This document shows, piece after piece, positions 34,843 through 43,676 of a stretch of DNA of 55,350 nucleotides (position 1 is the stretch's first letter; the number at the start of each line of letters is the position of its first letter). Location: positions 1 to 55,350 of the forward strand of contig JAGAVX010000104.1 of assembly GCA_017941705.1 (NCBI GenBank), written 5' to 3'. The notes beneath the pieces are model-generated. The model was not told where the DNA came from. It searched no databases and worked only from the letters and a program-made list of their open reading frames with translations. Source of the stretch: Atopobiaceae bacterium. GTDB lineage: Bacteria > Actinomycetota > Coriobacteriia > Coriobacteriales > Atopobiaceae. The translations under genes and the position numbers were made by a program.

Positions 34843-35074
34843 GAGCCATTACCCCCTTTAATACGAAACCTGTGCAATCAGCTATGCCAGGCAGAGTCGA
34901 TTACAAAAAGATTAGCACCGACACGCAGCCTCATGCCAACTAGCCAACAAAAGGTCAACCGAGAATGGCGCCATCACAGGGGCACCTTGCCCACTCAGAT
35001 GAGCTGATGAAACATGCTTTGATCCCACCACGATCCACTCTCCTCGCAACCCTCCACTGGCTAATGCACAGCGA

Positions 35075-36904
35075 CTATTGGTCCGGATACCGCCTCGTGC
35101 CCACATACTTGATCTCGTCCAACTTGTCAGGCAGATACCAGTTGTCCGCGTTGCTCGCTATGGCTTCCACGACTTGCGTGTCAACCGGTTGCCCCAGAAC
35201 CTCACTAAGCTCCAAGTACTTCTGCAACACGCTCTGATAGTCACGAGCGAGGCCCGTGACGACGCAGTATCCTTCACCGAGATTCGTCCGGTCATCATTT
35301 AGGTACTCGTAGAACAAGCCGTACCATTCGAGGGTTGGCATGACCGACACTTCGACGCCAAATTCCTCGGAGCTTGCCGTGGCGACACGCTCCGCCTCCT
35401 CCCTGGAAGGATATACATCGATGACGATGCACCAATAGGGCCCCTCATCAGCAACCCTGTTGGGATTAAGGGCCAGCTTATGATAGGGAACGACATATGG
35501 GAGACAATCCTCATCCGTTGAGGAGAACTCAGCCCATGCCTCATCGTACGTGTCATACACAACGCCTTGTTCGAGTCGCGCAACAGCCTTTTCCGGAAGG
35601 TAGGAAACGTCGAGGTAAAAGCCGTCAGGATCAGCCAGCTGCCGCCCGCTCGCATCGAGGAGGCACAGGTCTCCGTCGGAATCGACCGTGAGCGTATAGG
35701 GCGGATTCTGCTGCGAGAATCCTTGTGCATCGGTTTCTCCCTCGGCACCGCGCAATGTCTCATCGTCAGGATTCTCAGTCAGCCCCAAATCGCTCTCGTT
35801 TTGTTCCTCCATATCAGGCGTCTCTTTGCCCTGCATCCGTGCGTCAGCCGCCGCCGTTGCCGCACCTCCACCGCCACCCATGCTCGCTGAGGCAAACGCC
35901 AGGACAAGCGCGCCAATACACACGCTCGCCACCAGCACGTAAGGAAGCCACCTGCTCGTTCCGGCAGAAGCAGCTCCATCCATGGCTCGGGCCGTACTCA
36001 CATCAGCAAAAACGCGATCCGGCTCCGTCGCCGTGTTGGTGACGCGTGTCCCGGCATTACCCCCACCAACCGCCACGGGGCCACGGAGCATGCGCTTGAA
36101 CGCGTCCGCTGACGCCGGCCTGTCATCCGGACTCTTTTCCAAGGCAGCCATGATGGCACGCGCCACGTGGTCGGGGACGCCAAGCACTCGCATCTGCAGA
36201 TCGGGTGCCGGCTCATGCACAATGCGATACAACAGTGTGGCCGTGCTAGGCGATCCAGCTGCAAATGGACTTTCGCCCGCCAGCATCTCGTAGGCAACGA
36301 CGCCGATTGAGAACAGGTCGCTGCGCGCATCAATGGGCTTTCCCAGTGCCTGCTCAGGCGACATGTAGCCTGGCGTTCCCAGCACTGATCCAGCCACCGT
36401 CAAGCGCGTGACGCCCTCGCCCTCGATGTGCGCAATGCCAAAGTCAGCCAGCTTGACCTGCCCAGCGGTGGTGACGAAGATGTTATCGGGCTTGATGTCA
36501 CGGTGCACCACGCCCTGTGAGTGCGCGTACGAGACGGCATCAAGCAGCTGGTCAAGAAACGAGAGCGCATCCGCTACCGGCAAGGCGCCTCTCATCAGCA
36601 GATTTGACAGGGTCGCGCCTTCCACAAGCTCCATAACAATGGCAGGCCGACCATCCCACACGTCGATAGCATGCACAGCCACGATATTGGGATGATTGAG
36701 CCGCGCCGCCGCTCGACCCTCGACCACAAAGCGACGAGCCATTTCGTCGAGCGTCTCACGAGGCAGGCGCTGATCGAAGAGAGGCTCCTTGACGGCAACC
36801 TCGCGCTCGAGTGTAGGATCCCAAGCACGCCAGACACGAGCCATAGCGCCACGTCCCAGCTCTTCACGCAGCTCATACGGGCCAATGCGCATTTGCGAAT
36901 TCAA
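35075..36904 (-). CDS. Membrane Ser/Thr protein kinase, second paralogue
   Basis: A ~609-residue receptor-like kinase, a clear paralogue of the downstream kinase (RIGPYELREELGRGAMARVW). K39, D136 in HRDIKPDN, D154 in DFG and GTPGYMSPEQ are intact. The membrane helix is about 319-341 after SRWLPYV. The exported part differs from that of its paralogue: an acidic linker, then a ~215-residue domain including YWCIVIDVYPSREEAERVAT that is faintly SPOR-like but not assignable. I prefer the TTG at 36904 because GGGAGG lies six bases upstream and it matches the paralogue's start; an ATG at 36892 and a start at 36952 are alternatives. Confidence 0.88.
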   Translation of the reverse strand: MNSQMRIGPYELREELGRGAMARVWRAWDPTLEREVAVKEPLFDQRLPRETLDEMARRFVVEGRAAARLNHPNIVAVHAIDVWDGRPAIVMELVEGATLSNLLMRGALPVADALSFLDQLLDAVSYAHSQGVVHRDIKPDNIFVTTAGQVKLADFGIAHIEGEGVTRLTVAGSVLGTPGYMSPEQALGKPIDARSDLFSIGVVAYEMLAGESPFAAGSPSTATLLYRIVHEPAPDLQMRVLGVPDHVARAIMAALEKSPDDRPASADAFKRMLRGPVAVGGGNAGTRVTNTATEPDRVFADVSTARAMDGAASAGTSRWLPYVLVASVCIGALVLAFASASMGGGGGAATAAADARMQGKETPDMEEQNESDLGLTENPDDETLRGAEGETDAQGFSQQNPPYTLTVDSDGDLCLLDASGRQLADPDGFYLDVSYLPEKAVARLEQGVVYDTYDEAWAEFSSTDEDCLPYVVPYHKLALNPNRVADEGPYWCIVIDVYPSREEAERVATASSEEFGVEVSVMPTLEWYGLFYEYLNDDRTNLGEGYCVVTGLARDYQSVLQKYLELSEVLGQPVDTQVVEAIASNADNWYLPDKLDEIKYVGTRRYPDQ

Positions 36905-36999
36905 CGCCTGCCTCCCTTCACTCTCCGTAAGCCCGATACCACCAACACTCAACCGGTCAATCTCTCAGCCGTGTTCCCAGCAACACGAGCCAGCTCTTC

Positions 37000-39138
37000 C
37001 TAGCGCCTTCTTACCGACAATGCATACACTCCAAAAATGCAGCCGATTGCAATGGTGGCCAATAGGAACATGAGTCCCATACCGCTATCGCTTGCTGCGC
37101 CGCCTCCACCGGCAACCGGGGTTGTCACCTCAGGCTCGGGAGCCTCGTTAAAGGCGGCGACCGCATAGTAAGGCTCGTTGGTCATCGAAACCTCGCGCCC
37201 AAATACCGACATCTTCCAGACGCCCATCTTGGCGTTTTGGATTGTTAGCGAGGTGGGAATCGTTGAGGTGTCAAGGGAGAGACCCTGATACCCATCCTCG
37301 ACAACGGTTCCGTCAGGGTCGGTCAGCACGAGGTCGAGCACACTGCCCGGCCAGTAGAGGTAGGCCTGGATCGTGCCGTTCTGGGTAACCTCAAAGGTGC
37401 CAACCTCAGCTGTACCATCTTGCTGTACCGTACCGGTTCCATCGGACAGAATCGTCGATGAGGTTGAAAGCTGCGCGTTCATCATCGTGGCAAACAAGCC
37501 CACCGCAGCCGACTCGATGTCGGAGGAGTCCTCGTGCTCATAGGTTCCCCCGGTAATGTCCGCAATGGAGCGCAGCAGATCCTCGTCAAGCTCGTACGAA
37601 GGTCCAAATCCTATGGTGTATACCTTGATGTCCTTATCTGCCGCATCGTTAGCCAGTTCGAGTATCTGGTCGCCATCGGGCCCCTCGTTGCTCAGTCCAT
37701 CGGAGAGGAAGACCATCACACGTGGACCATCCTCGTTCTCAAGCATCTTGATGCCCTCGTCAAGCCCGGCATAGATATTGGTCCGTCCAATGGTAGAGAG
37801 GTTTTCAATCGCAGCCGTGAGGTCATCGACGTTGTTGGTGAGCCCACAATCAACCGCTGAGGTGGTCGAGAACGACGCGACGCCCACCTTGACCGACATG
37901 CCACCGCTTGCGGCATCCCCACTTGCCCGTACGGACTTGCTCACGAAGTCGATGCTCTGCTTGCGAGCGCTCTCAAGTTTGCTCATTCCGCTCAAGGCCG
38001 AGGCGCTGTCCATAGAGCCCGATACGTCCATCACAATGGCCATGGACACGTTTGAGGCAACGTCGGCGGCGGGATACGGAGGTTCAGAGGCTTTCTGGTA
38101 CTCAGCCTTCTGGTACTCAAGCACATCAATACGCGCTTGCACCGCACGAGCGTAGGCCTCTTGCCCGGCGGCATTCGGATGCATGGAGTAGGCGCTATAC
38201 GGGGCAAGGGCCAGGTCCTGGTTCTCAGATATCAAATTAATGTCATTAATGTACTTGTTCTCATGGTGGGAAAAGTACCCGCGTGGATCCACAAACTCAA
38301 TGTCGCTTCTGCCCAACTGGCGAACGAGAGCTTCTGTCTCGGTGTCAAACACATCTACGGCATGATTTAATTCAGATGCTTCGCCTTCGTTGATCATGAA
38401 GCGCATGCCGTCACTTAGGTGGGGATAACCCACCACCAGCAGCGTTGCCTTAGACCCCATCTTCTCAAGAACCGCATCGTATGTGTCGAGCAGATCATCC
38501 TTCACACTATTGCGATATAAGTCTATGGAGTTATCAATCGCCGCCTTTACACCGCTCGCTTCAACATCGCCGATATCAAAGAAGCACTCTTCGATAATGC
38601 CCCCGAACCCAAGATCGTTGCCACCGATGGTCATCGTCACATAATCAATGGCGTTCCGATCGATGCCATCAAAGGCATCGATCTGACAGGGCAGGTAGGT
38701 CTCACCCGACTTGCCAAACAAGCCGTCCTTCCATTCCTTGAGCTGCTGTCCAGCCTTCGAATCCTGTTTTCCGTGGTCGTTCCAGTGGTCCGTTCCCAGG
38801 ATGTGGTCAGTTATGGCACCGGAGGAGGCCTTGAAGATCCAGCTTGTATCCTTTGCCAGGTCTTGTCCCTCAACTTTGAGCTTGCCCGACCATGCCCTCT
38901 CCGATCGGTGCGCAAGCCAGTCGTAGTTACCATCACCCTCATATTTGCTCGAACTACTCTCCCCAAAGAAGGGAGGCGCTCCTTCGCCTGACGAGTAAGA
39001 ATCTCCAATCGCCACCAACAACGGGCCAGGGTCGTCGGCCGCTTCCGCCTGACGTTCGCCTGCCACAAGGAAGAGGCACAGGCAATCAACTACGAGCACC
39101 GCCAGGAGCACCAATGTGATAATGCGATTCTTCTTCAT
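37000..39138 (-). CDS. SGNH hydrolase fused to a von Willebrand factor A domain, membrane anchored
   Basis: A ~712-residue exported protein. A signal/anchor helix (about 7-28) is followed by an SGNH/GDSL hydrolase (40-335) with GDSYSSGEG (nucleophile S47), GGND (N174) and H320 in YSMHPNAAG. A vWA domain (about 365-550) has a complete MIDAS: DVSGS (371-375), T453 and D480. A beta-sandwich region (560-665) and a C-terminal membrane helix (about 685-708) ending in VRRR follow. Both domains look functional; an esterase or acyl-hydrolase role at the envelope with metal-dependent ligand binding is inferred. No LPXTG motif is seen. The upstream gene ends in ATGTGA, so translation may also start at the overlapping GTG at 39147; I prefer the ATG at 39138. 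Confidence 0.88.
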   Translation of the reverse strand: MKKNRIITLVLLAVLVVDCLCLFLVAGERQAEAADDPGPLLVAIGDSYSSGEGAPPFFGESSSSKYEGDGNYDWLAHRSERAWSGKLKVEGQDLAKDTSWIFKASSGAITDHILGTDHWNDHGKQDSKAGQQLKEWKDGLFGKSGETYLPCQIDAFDGIDRNAIDYVTMTIGGNDLGFGGIIEECFFDIGDVEASGVKAAIDNSIDLYRNSVKDDLLDTYDAVLEKMGSKATLLVVGYPHLSDGMRFMINEGEASELNHAVDVFDTETEALVRQLGRSDIEFVDPRGYFSHHENKYINDINLISENQDLALAPYSAYSMHPNAAGQEAYARAVQARIDVLEYQKAEYQKASEPPYPAADVASNVSMAIVMDVSGSMDSASALSGMSKLESARKQSIDFVSKSVRASGDAASGGMSVKVGVASFSTTSAVDCGLTNNVDDLTAAIENLSTIGRTNIYAGLDEGIKMLENEDGPRVMVFLSDGLSNEGPDGDQILELANDAADKDIKVYTIGFGPSYELDEDLLRSIADITGGTYEHEDSSDIESAAVGLFATMMNAQLSTSSTILSDGTGTVQQDGTAEVGTFEVTQNGTIQAYLYWPGSVLDLVLTDPDGTVVEDGYQGLSLDTSTIPTSLTIQNAKMGVWKMSVFGREVSMTNEPYYAVAAFNEAPEPEVTTPVAGGGGAASDSGMGLMFLLATIAIGCIFGVYALSVRRR

Positions 39139-39143
39139 GGCAA

Positions 39144-39875
39144 TCACATCGCAGCCAAGGCTTCAATGGTATATGCATCAAGCGTTTGGGCGTCAACGCG
39201 GTCGACGCGCACCCCCACCTTATCGGACAGAGTCGACAAATCGAAGTCGCTGTACTGGTTTGGAATGCCATCGTACTGTATGACTGCATCTGCCTCAGTA
39301 ACGATAATCTCTTTGGCGAGCGGCTGCTCCGAGGTGCCCATCGGGACGGCAATATAGAGACCGTCGTTGATATATACAACCCAGACGACCCCGGAAGATG
39401 ATGTGTACAGCATCTTGTAGCAGGGATATTTGTCTGTAGAGTTGGAATCCACCACATGCGGATTTGAATAATTTCCGTTTATATCAAAGTCGACCAGAAC
39501 ATCAAGGTTGTCAAAGCCCCGCCCACCATTTTGTTGATAGACTTCCTGGACGGTGGGCACTGCATCTGAGCTTGCCGCGCTGCGCGGGTTATCGCCAACC
39601 TCCGCCGTACTTTCTGAGACCTCCTGCTCGAGCTCATCTATGGTCATATGTATTTCCGCACTGGGATCATAGTCTCCAGACGATGCTCCCGCCTGTGAAT
39701 CCTGGGTTGATTGCTCCTGCTGGTCTGCCTCGGGCTGCGATTGCTGCTCCGCCGTCTGCGGCGCGGATGATCCGCCACCCCCACCCGCCGGGGCTCCGGT
39801 GCTGGCGACCAAGGCGATAAGCCCCACAGTCATAAGCGCTGCAAACGCAGCCAGTATCTTGTTTGTGCTGTTCAT
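39144..39875 (-). CDS. Exported or membrane-anchored protein of unknown function
   Basis: A 243-residue protein with an N-terminal hydrophobic segment (KILAAFAALMTVGLIALVA) followed by a GGGGGSS linker, a Gln/Glu-rich disordered stretch to about 100, and a small domain (about 110-243: VPTVQEVYQQNGGRGFDNLD; SGVVWVVYINDGLYIAVPMG). I do not recognise the domain. The same poly-Gly after the membrane helix occurs in both kinases of the cluster. The ATG has AGGGGACATCT upstream and lies nine bases after the phosphatase stop. Confidence 0.75.
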   Translation of the reverse strand: MNSTNKILAAFAALMTVGLIALVASTGAPAGGGGGSSAPQTAEQQSQPEADQQEQSTQDSQAGASSGDYDPSAEIHMTIDELEQEVSESTAEVGDNPRSAASSDAVPTVQEVYQQNGGRGFDNLDVLVDFDINGNYSNPHVVDSNSTDKYPCYKMLYTSSSGVVWVVYINDGLYIAVPMGTSEQPLAKEIIVTEADAVIQYDGIPNQYSDFDLSTLSDKVGVRVDRVDAQTLDAYTIEALAAM

Positions 39876-39884
39876 AGATGTCCC

Positions 39885-41489
39885 CTATTGTTCGGCGACG
39901 CTTAGGGTCTCAACCGCTAAGTGCGCAACTGTTTCGTCAAGGGCTTCAGAGCCCGTCTGCGAGAGAGCCTGCACAAATGTCAGGTAGTCAGATGGGTCGA
40001 CAAGCTGCGCAAGCGCCGAGTCAAAGTCCAGCGACCCTTCCGCACAACGCGATACGTCGCGCCTAAGATCATCGAGATAGGCATCGGAAAGCACTTGATA
40101 CGCGCCCTCAACGTGCCCATACGAGTCGCTCGACACCTGTACGGTCACTGTCGCCCCAGGCAGAAGCAGCGGGTCAATCGATAGCGAGAGCGGCTCGTAA
40201 GAGAACGACTGCGCTGCACCGTCGTGGTCAATGTACCTGAGTGTGACAGCCCTATCCTGAGGAGCCTCGTAAAGGCCATAGCCCTCGGAGGCCTCGTCTG
40301 CCGGCGCACTTGCGTCTTCTGGCACCGACCCCTCGTCCACATTCACCTGTACTGCATCCGCACCTTGCGAAGGGGGTTGGTCCCCCGCTTCGACACTCGC
40401 CTCAGGTCCATCAGAGGGCGCCACCGGCGCTTCTTCCCGCTTGGCCGCATCAGCCTCTTCTGACGAAGCTCCCGCCTGTTCGGGCATCACCTGACCGGAC
40501 CGCGCATTGTCCGAATAGCCTCGAAGACCCAGATACGCCATGGCACCCGCCAGCGCCACCGCAAGGGCAAAAGGCAACACGCGCTTCCAAGTCTCGGTGT
40601 TGGTGCCGTCATGGCGCCCACCCTCCCGATGAGGGTCATCGGCGTTGGCGAGCATGGACGCATTTGCCTGCGTATCTCCACTTCTGGCATCCGCAACAAG
40701 CGTTCCTGGCGACGTGCGGCCCCCACGACCACCCAAGCCATCCATCACCACGACAGCCGTTGAGTTGTCGTCGGTACCCCGTCGAATCGAAAGCTTGACG
40801 GCTCGCCGCGCAGCCTCACTCGCATCACGAGCGCCGCTCACGCACGCCCCAAGCTTCTCGGCATCGAGAACCGTGTAAACACCATCGCTGCACAGCAGCA
40901 AGGCATCACCGGGGACCAGATCGACCTCCGACACATCCGGTCTCGCGTCGTTGAAACCCAGCGCACGCTCGATCCGGTTGCGCTCTGGATGGTTTTGCGC
41001 CTCCTTCTCGGTAATGACACCCCTGCTGAGCATATGCCCCACATGCGAGTGATCCTCGGTAAGCTGCCGGCAGTGCCCATCGCGCACCAGATAGCAGCGG
41101 CTGTCGCCCACATGCCCTACCCATGCGTGCGTCTCGCTGACAAACACACCAACGAAGGTGGCACCCATGCTAAGGTTCCCCCGTGTGTTTGCCTCGGCCA
41201 AGATGGACTCGTGTGCGTTCTGAACGATCTCGGCAAGGGCGGCGGGAACGTCCAGGTCAACCTGGTTGGATCCGGCCATCTCAACGAGCTGTGTCAGATA
41301 GCTCTTTGCACAGGCCACCGCAAGGCCACTTGCCACATCACCGCCCTGGTAGCCTCCCATGCCGTCGCTTACCATGGCGAACGCGCAAACACCGTTTACA
41401 AAGGCATCAACGTCCGAGAAGTCGAGGAAGTAGAAGTTGTCCTCGTTTGTGTCTCGCGGACCTGTAGCCGTATATCCGCCGACGTTCAT
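39885..41489 (-). CDS. Membrane PP2C-family Ser/Thr phosphatase
   Basis: A 534-residue protein. The PP2C domain (1-250) has RDTNEDNF (12-19), SDGMGGYQGG (41-50), GHVGDSR (125-131), LCSDGVY (199-205) and TDDNS (239-243), so the metal-binding Asp residues are present. A membrane helix is at about 303-323 and ~210 exported residues follow, ending in an all-helical region. A PP2C with an ectodomain is unusual; most are soluble or lack one. It should reverse phosphorylation by the two cluster kinases. Its ATG overlaps the stop of the vWA gene (ATGA), so the two are translationally coupled. Confidence 0.9.
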   Translation of the reverse strand: MNVGGYTATGPRDTNEDNFYFLDFSDVDAFVNGVCAFAMVSDGMGGYQGGDVASGLAVACAKSYLTQLVEMAGSNQVDLDVPAALAEIVQNAHESILAEANTRGNLSMGATFVGVFVSETHAWVGHVGDSRCYLVRDGHCRQLTEDHSHVGHMLSRGVITEKEAQNHPERNRIERALGFNDARPDVSEVDLVPGDALLLCSDGVYTVLDAEKLGACVSGARDASEAARRAVKLSIRRGTDDNSTAVVVMDGLGGRGGRTSPGTLVADARSGDTQANASMLANADDPHREGGRHDGTNTETWKRVLPFALAVALAGAMAYLGLRGYSDNARSGQVMPEQAGASSEEADAAKREEAPVAPSDGPEASVEAGDQPPSQGADAVQVNVDEGSVPEDASAPADEASEGYGLYEAPQDRAVTLRYIDHDGAAQSFSYEPLSLSIDPLLLPGATVTVQVSSDSYGHVEGAYQVLSDAYLDDLRRDVSRCAEGSLDFDSALAQLVDPSDYLTFVQALSQTGSEALDETVAHLAVETLSVAEQ

Positions 41490-43597
41490 TGGTTACTTCC
41501 GTTCCGCGTTTCTTTGTCGTCAACGTCCCATGAGATGACAGTCTCATCGATAGCGGGCTCGTTATGGGGTGCGGGAGTGGGCCTCACCGATGCGCGGGCG
41601 GCAGCCGACGAACGCGCAACACTCCTGCGTTGCGTGAAAAAGACAACGCCCACCAGGCCAAGCGCAAGGGCAGCCCCTGCCGCCGCCAGCAGATAAAGCG
41701 AGATGTCACGCTGCTCGCCAGCAACTGCCTTTTCCTTCATGATGCCCTGCTGCCGCACGGCAAACACGTGGGCGGCCCCCTTTGCACCCGACAGCTGAAG
41801 CTCGTACTCGCCTGGCGTCGGCTCCAGATACTGCAGCGAGGTGAGGCCGCTCTCCTGGCTCACGGTGTAAAGCGATTCGTCAACTTTCTCCCCGTTACAG
41901 GTAAGCGCAAGCTGCGGGTCGCCTTCCTGCGACACCACGCCTATCTCGAGCGCCGTCGTCCGCCGACCAACACGCCCAAGAACCTTGGACGACGTCGTCC
42001 CAGCCTGCAGCTCCTCGTCCACCAAAGAAAGGCCGAGCGACGAGTAGTACGCTTTGAGGAAATTGACCTTGAGGGAGTAGGTGTCCTGTGCCGTGTAGTA
42101 GGTTCCACCAGTCTCGTCTGCAACACGTTTGAGGAAGCCTGCGTCAGATTCTCCCACGTTTCCAAACCCAATGGTGTCGATGGCAATGCCCGCTCCCTGC
42201 GCTTGCGCGACCGCGCCGGCAAGGATCTGCTCCTCTGACTGGCCCCGCGTGCTCGCACCGTCAGAGAGCAGCAAGACGTGCTTGGCTGCGCAAGCAGGTG
42301 CTGACGCAAGCGTTGCGATAGCCTCGTCGAGGGCGATGCCTATGTTGGTTTCGCCATAGGCTTCCATGTTTGCCACCGCATCGCAAGCGCCCTGATCATA
42401 GGATGTGGCAATGCCGGTAACAGTCTCCTCAAACCCAATGACCGAGACGTCCATTGGTGCTGCCTGTGGCAGAGCGCTGCAGGCATCCATGGCACGCAGG
42501 TACTCTTGAGCTGCCTCTTTGGCCGCCGCGAGCTTTGTGTTGCTGGCATCAATGCGCTCAGTCATGCTTCCCGAAAGGTCGAGGAGGAGGACGCTTGAGT
42601 TGTGGGTGACCGGTACCCCGTCCTTAAACCAGTCGGCGTAGAACTCCCCAACCCTCACCTGGACGTCCGCAGCGGTCTCATAGCTGTCCATGGCCGACAG
42701 CAGCTCGGTTGGCTTGGCATCGATGTTGCGCTGTGGATAGTCGATCGAGCTCGTGAAAGGCTGCCACAGTCCCGTAAGGTTGATCGCGCGCCCGATGGTT
42801 GCCTCGACACGACCGTTTTCAATCTGAGACGAAAGCGTCGTTGCGGGGACGAGCTCCTCGGTAAGACCCGCACCGTCAGTCATGCCAAAGCCCAAATCTC
42901 CCGCAGACCCCGCCAGCGCAAGGGTCTTGGTCACCGCCGGGAACTCGCCGGCATTGAGCTCGGCAAGGAAGTCGCTCTTTGGCGCAAGGTCCTTTGCCTC
43001 GAGGCCAACCGCTTGGGAGAGCTTGGTCCAAAGCTCCGACTCTGGATACGATTCGCTTGCGCTGTACCCATTGTGCGGCGTGCCACAGAAGACCAGCCCG
43101 ACGAGGTCGGCGCGACTCGATTGCTTGGTGGCGCTCATGTCCTCCGCATACTTCCGCACAGGCAGGCCAGCCATGCCCATGGCGACCACCAGCGTGCGCG
43201 GCTCCGCCCCGCTCTCGCGTATGACGTCGAGAGCCCACGCAACGTCCTCAGCCGTCAGAGCCTGAGCGCCCGTACCGTACAGCACGAAGGTGGCTGGCGC
43301 ATCGCCCGAGCCCCCTGCCGTTTGCCACCAGTTTGCCTTGGCGGAGGTGTAGAGCCCCATATCGTCCGACTCCGCCACCAGCTCGTTTTCCCCGCCCAGC
43401 CAGTAGTAGGCGCACTGCGCACCGTCGCCCGTGTTCGAGTCGACGACAAGCACGCTGGGAAGAGCGGTCACCTCGTCAGCATGGGCCACAGCAGAAATCG
43501 CCAAGAAGGGCAGCAGGGAGCAGATTAGGGCGCAGGCCCCTAGTGCTAGGCGAATGACGTTGTGTGGCCTGGTCTCTATCGAAGTAGTTGTACGCAC
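41486..43597 (-). CDS. Exported vWA protein with a lipase-like domain lacking its nucleophile
   Basis: A ~703-residue protein. A signal peptide ends at about 40 (SAVAHA). Residues 45-275 resemble a PGAP1/lipase-type alpha/beta hydrolase (VFCGTPHNGY), but the nucleophile elbow G-H-S-M-G-G is A-M-G-M-A-G (139-144), so the catalytic Ser is Gly. A vWA domain (about 333-520) has an intact MIDAS (D340, S342, S344, T417, D446). A beta domain, a membrane helix (about 631-654) and a cytoplasmic tail with T686 in DETVISWD follow, a likely phospho-Thr site. The GTG at 43597 has AAAGGTGA eight bases upstream; the earlier GTG at 43609 is worse placed. Confidence 0.82.
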   Translation of the reverse strand: MRTTTSIETRPHNVIRLALGACALICSLLPFLAISAVAHADEVTALPSVLVVDSNTGDGAQCAYYWLGGENELVAESDDMGLYTSAKANWWQTAGGSGDAPATFVLYGTGAQALTAEDVAWALDVIRESGAEPRTLVVAMGMAGLPVRKYAEDMSATKQSSRADLVGLVFCGTPHNGYSASESYPESELWTKLSQAVGLEAKDLAPKSDFLAELNAGEFPAVTKTLALAGSAGDLGFGMTDGAGLTEELVPATTLSSQIENGRVEATIGRAINLTGLWQPFTSSIDYPQRNIDAKPTELLSAMDSYETAADVQVRVGEFYADWFKDGVPVTHNSSVLLLDLSGSMTERIDASNTKLAAAKEAAQEYLRAMDACSALPQAAPMDVSVIGFEETVTGIATSYDQGACDAVANMEAYGETNIGIALDEAIATLASAPACAAKHVLLLSDGASTRGQSEEQILAGAVAQAQGAGIAIDTIGFGNVGESDAGFLKRVADETGGTYYTAQDTYSLKVNFLKAYYSSLGLSLVDEELQAGTTSSKVLGRVGRRTTALEIGVVSQEGDPQLALTCNGEKVDESLYTVSQESGLTSLQYLEPTPGEYELQLSGAKGAAHVFAVRQQGIMKEKAVAGEQRDISLYLLAAAGAALALGLVGVVFFTQRRSVARSSAAARASVRPTPAPHNEPAIDETVISWDVDDKETRNGSNQ

Positions 43598-43640
43598 GTT
43601 TACCGTCACCTTTCAGAGGACGAAGGTGCAAAAGAGAACA

Positions 43641-43671
43641 CAAAAGAAAGAGGGGCGCTGGTGCGCCCCTC
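43641..43671 (-). terminator. Terminator after the FHA membrane gene
   Basis: On the minus strand GAGGGGCGC-ACCA-GCGCCCCTC is followed by TTTCTTTT. It lies just past the stop of the FHA membrane gene and before the vWA gene, so part of the cluster may need readthrough or its own promoter. Confidence 0.85.
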
Positions 43672-43676
43672 GCATG

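Noticed and set aside
37000..39138. Sortase substrate (LPXTG) in the SGNH-vWA protein
   Set aside because: The C-terminus has a hydrophobic helix and Arg residues, but no LPXTG-like motif was found, so it is treated as a membrane anchor.
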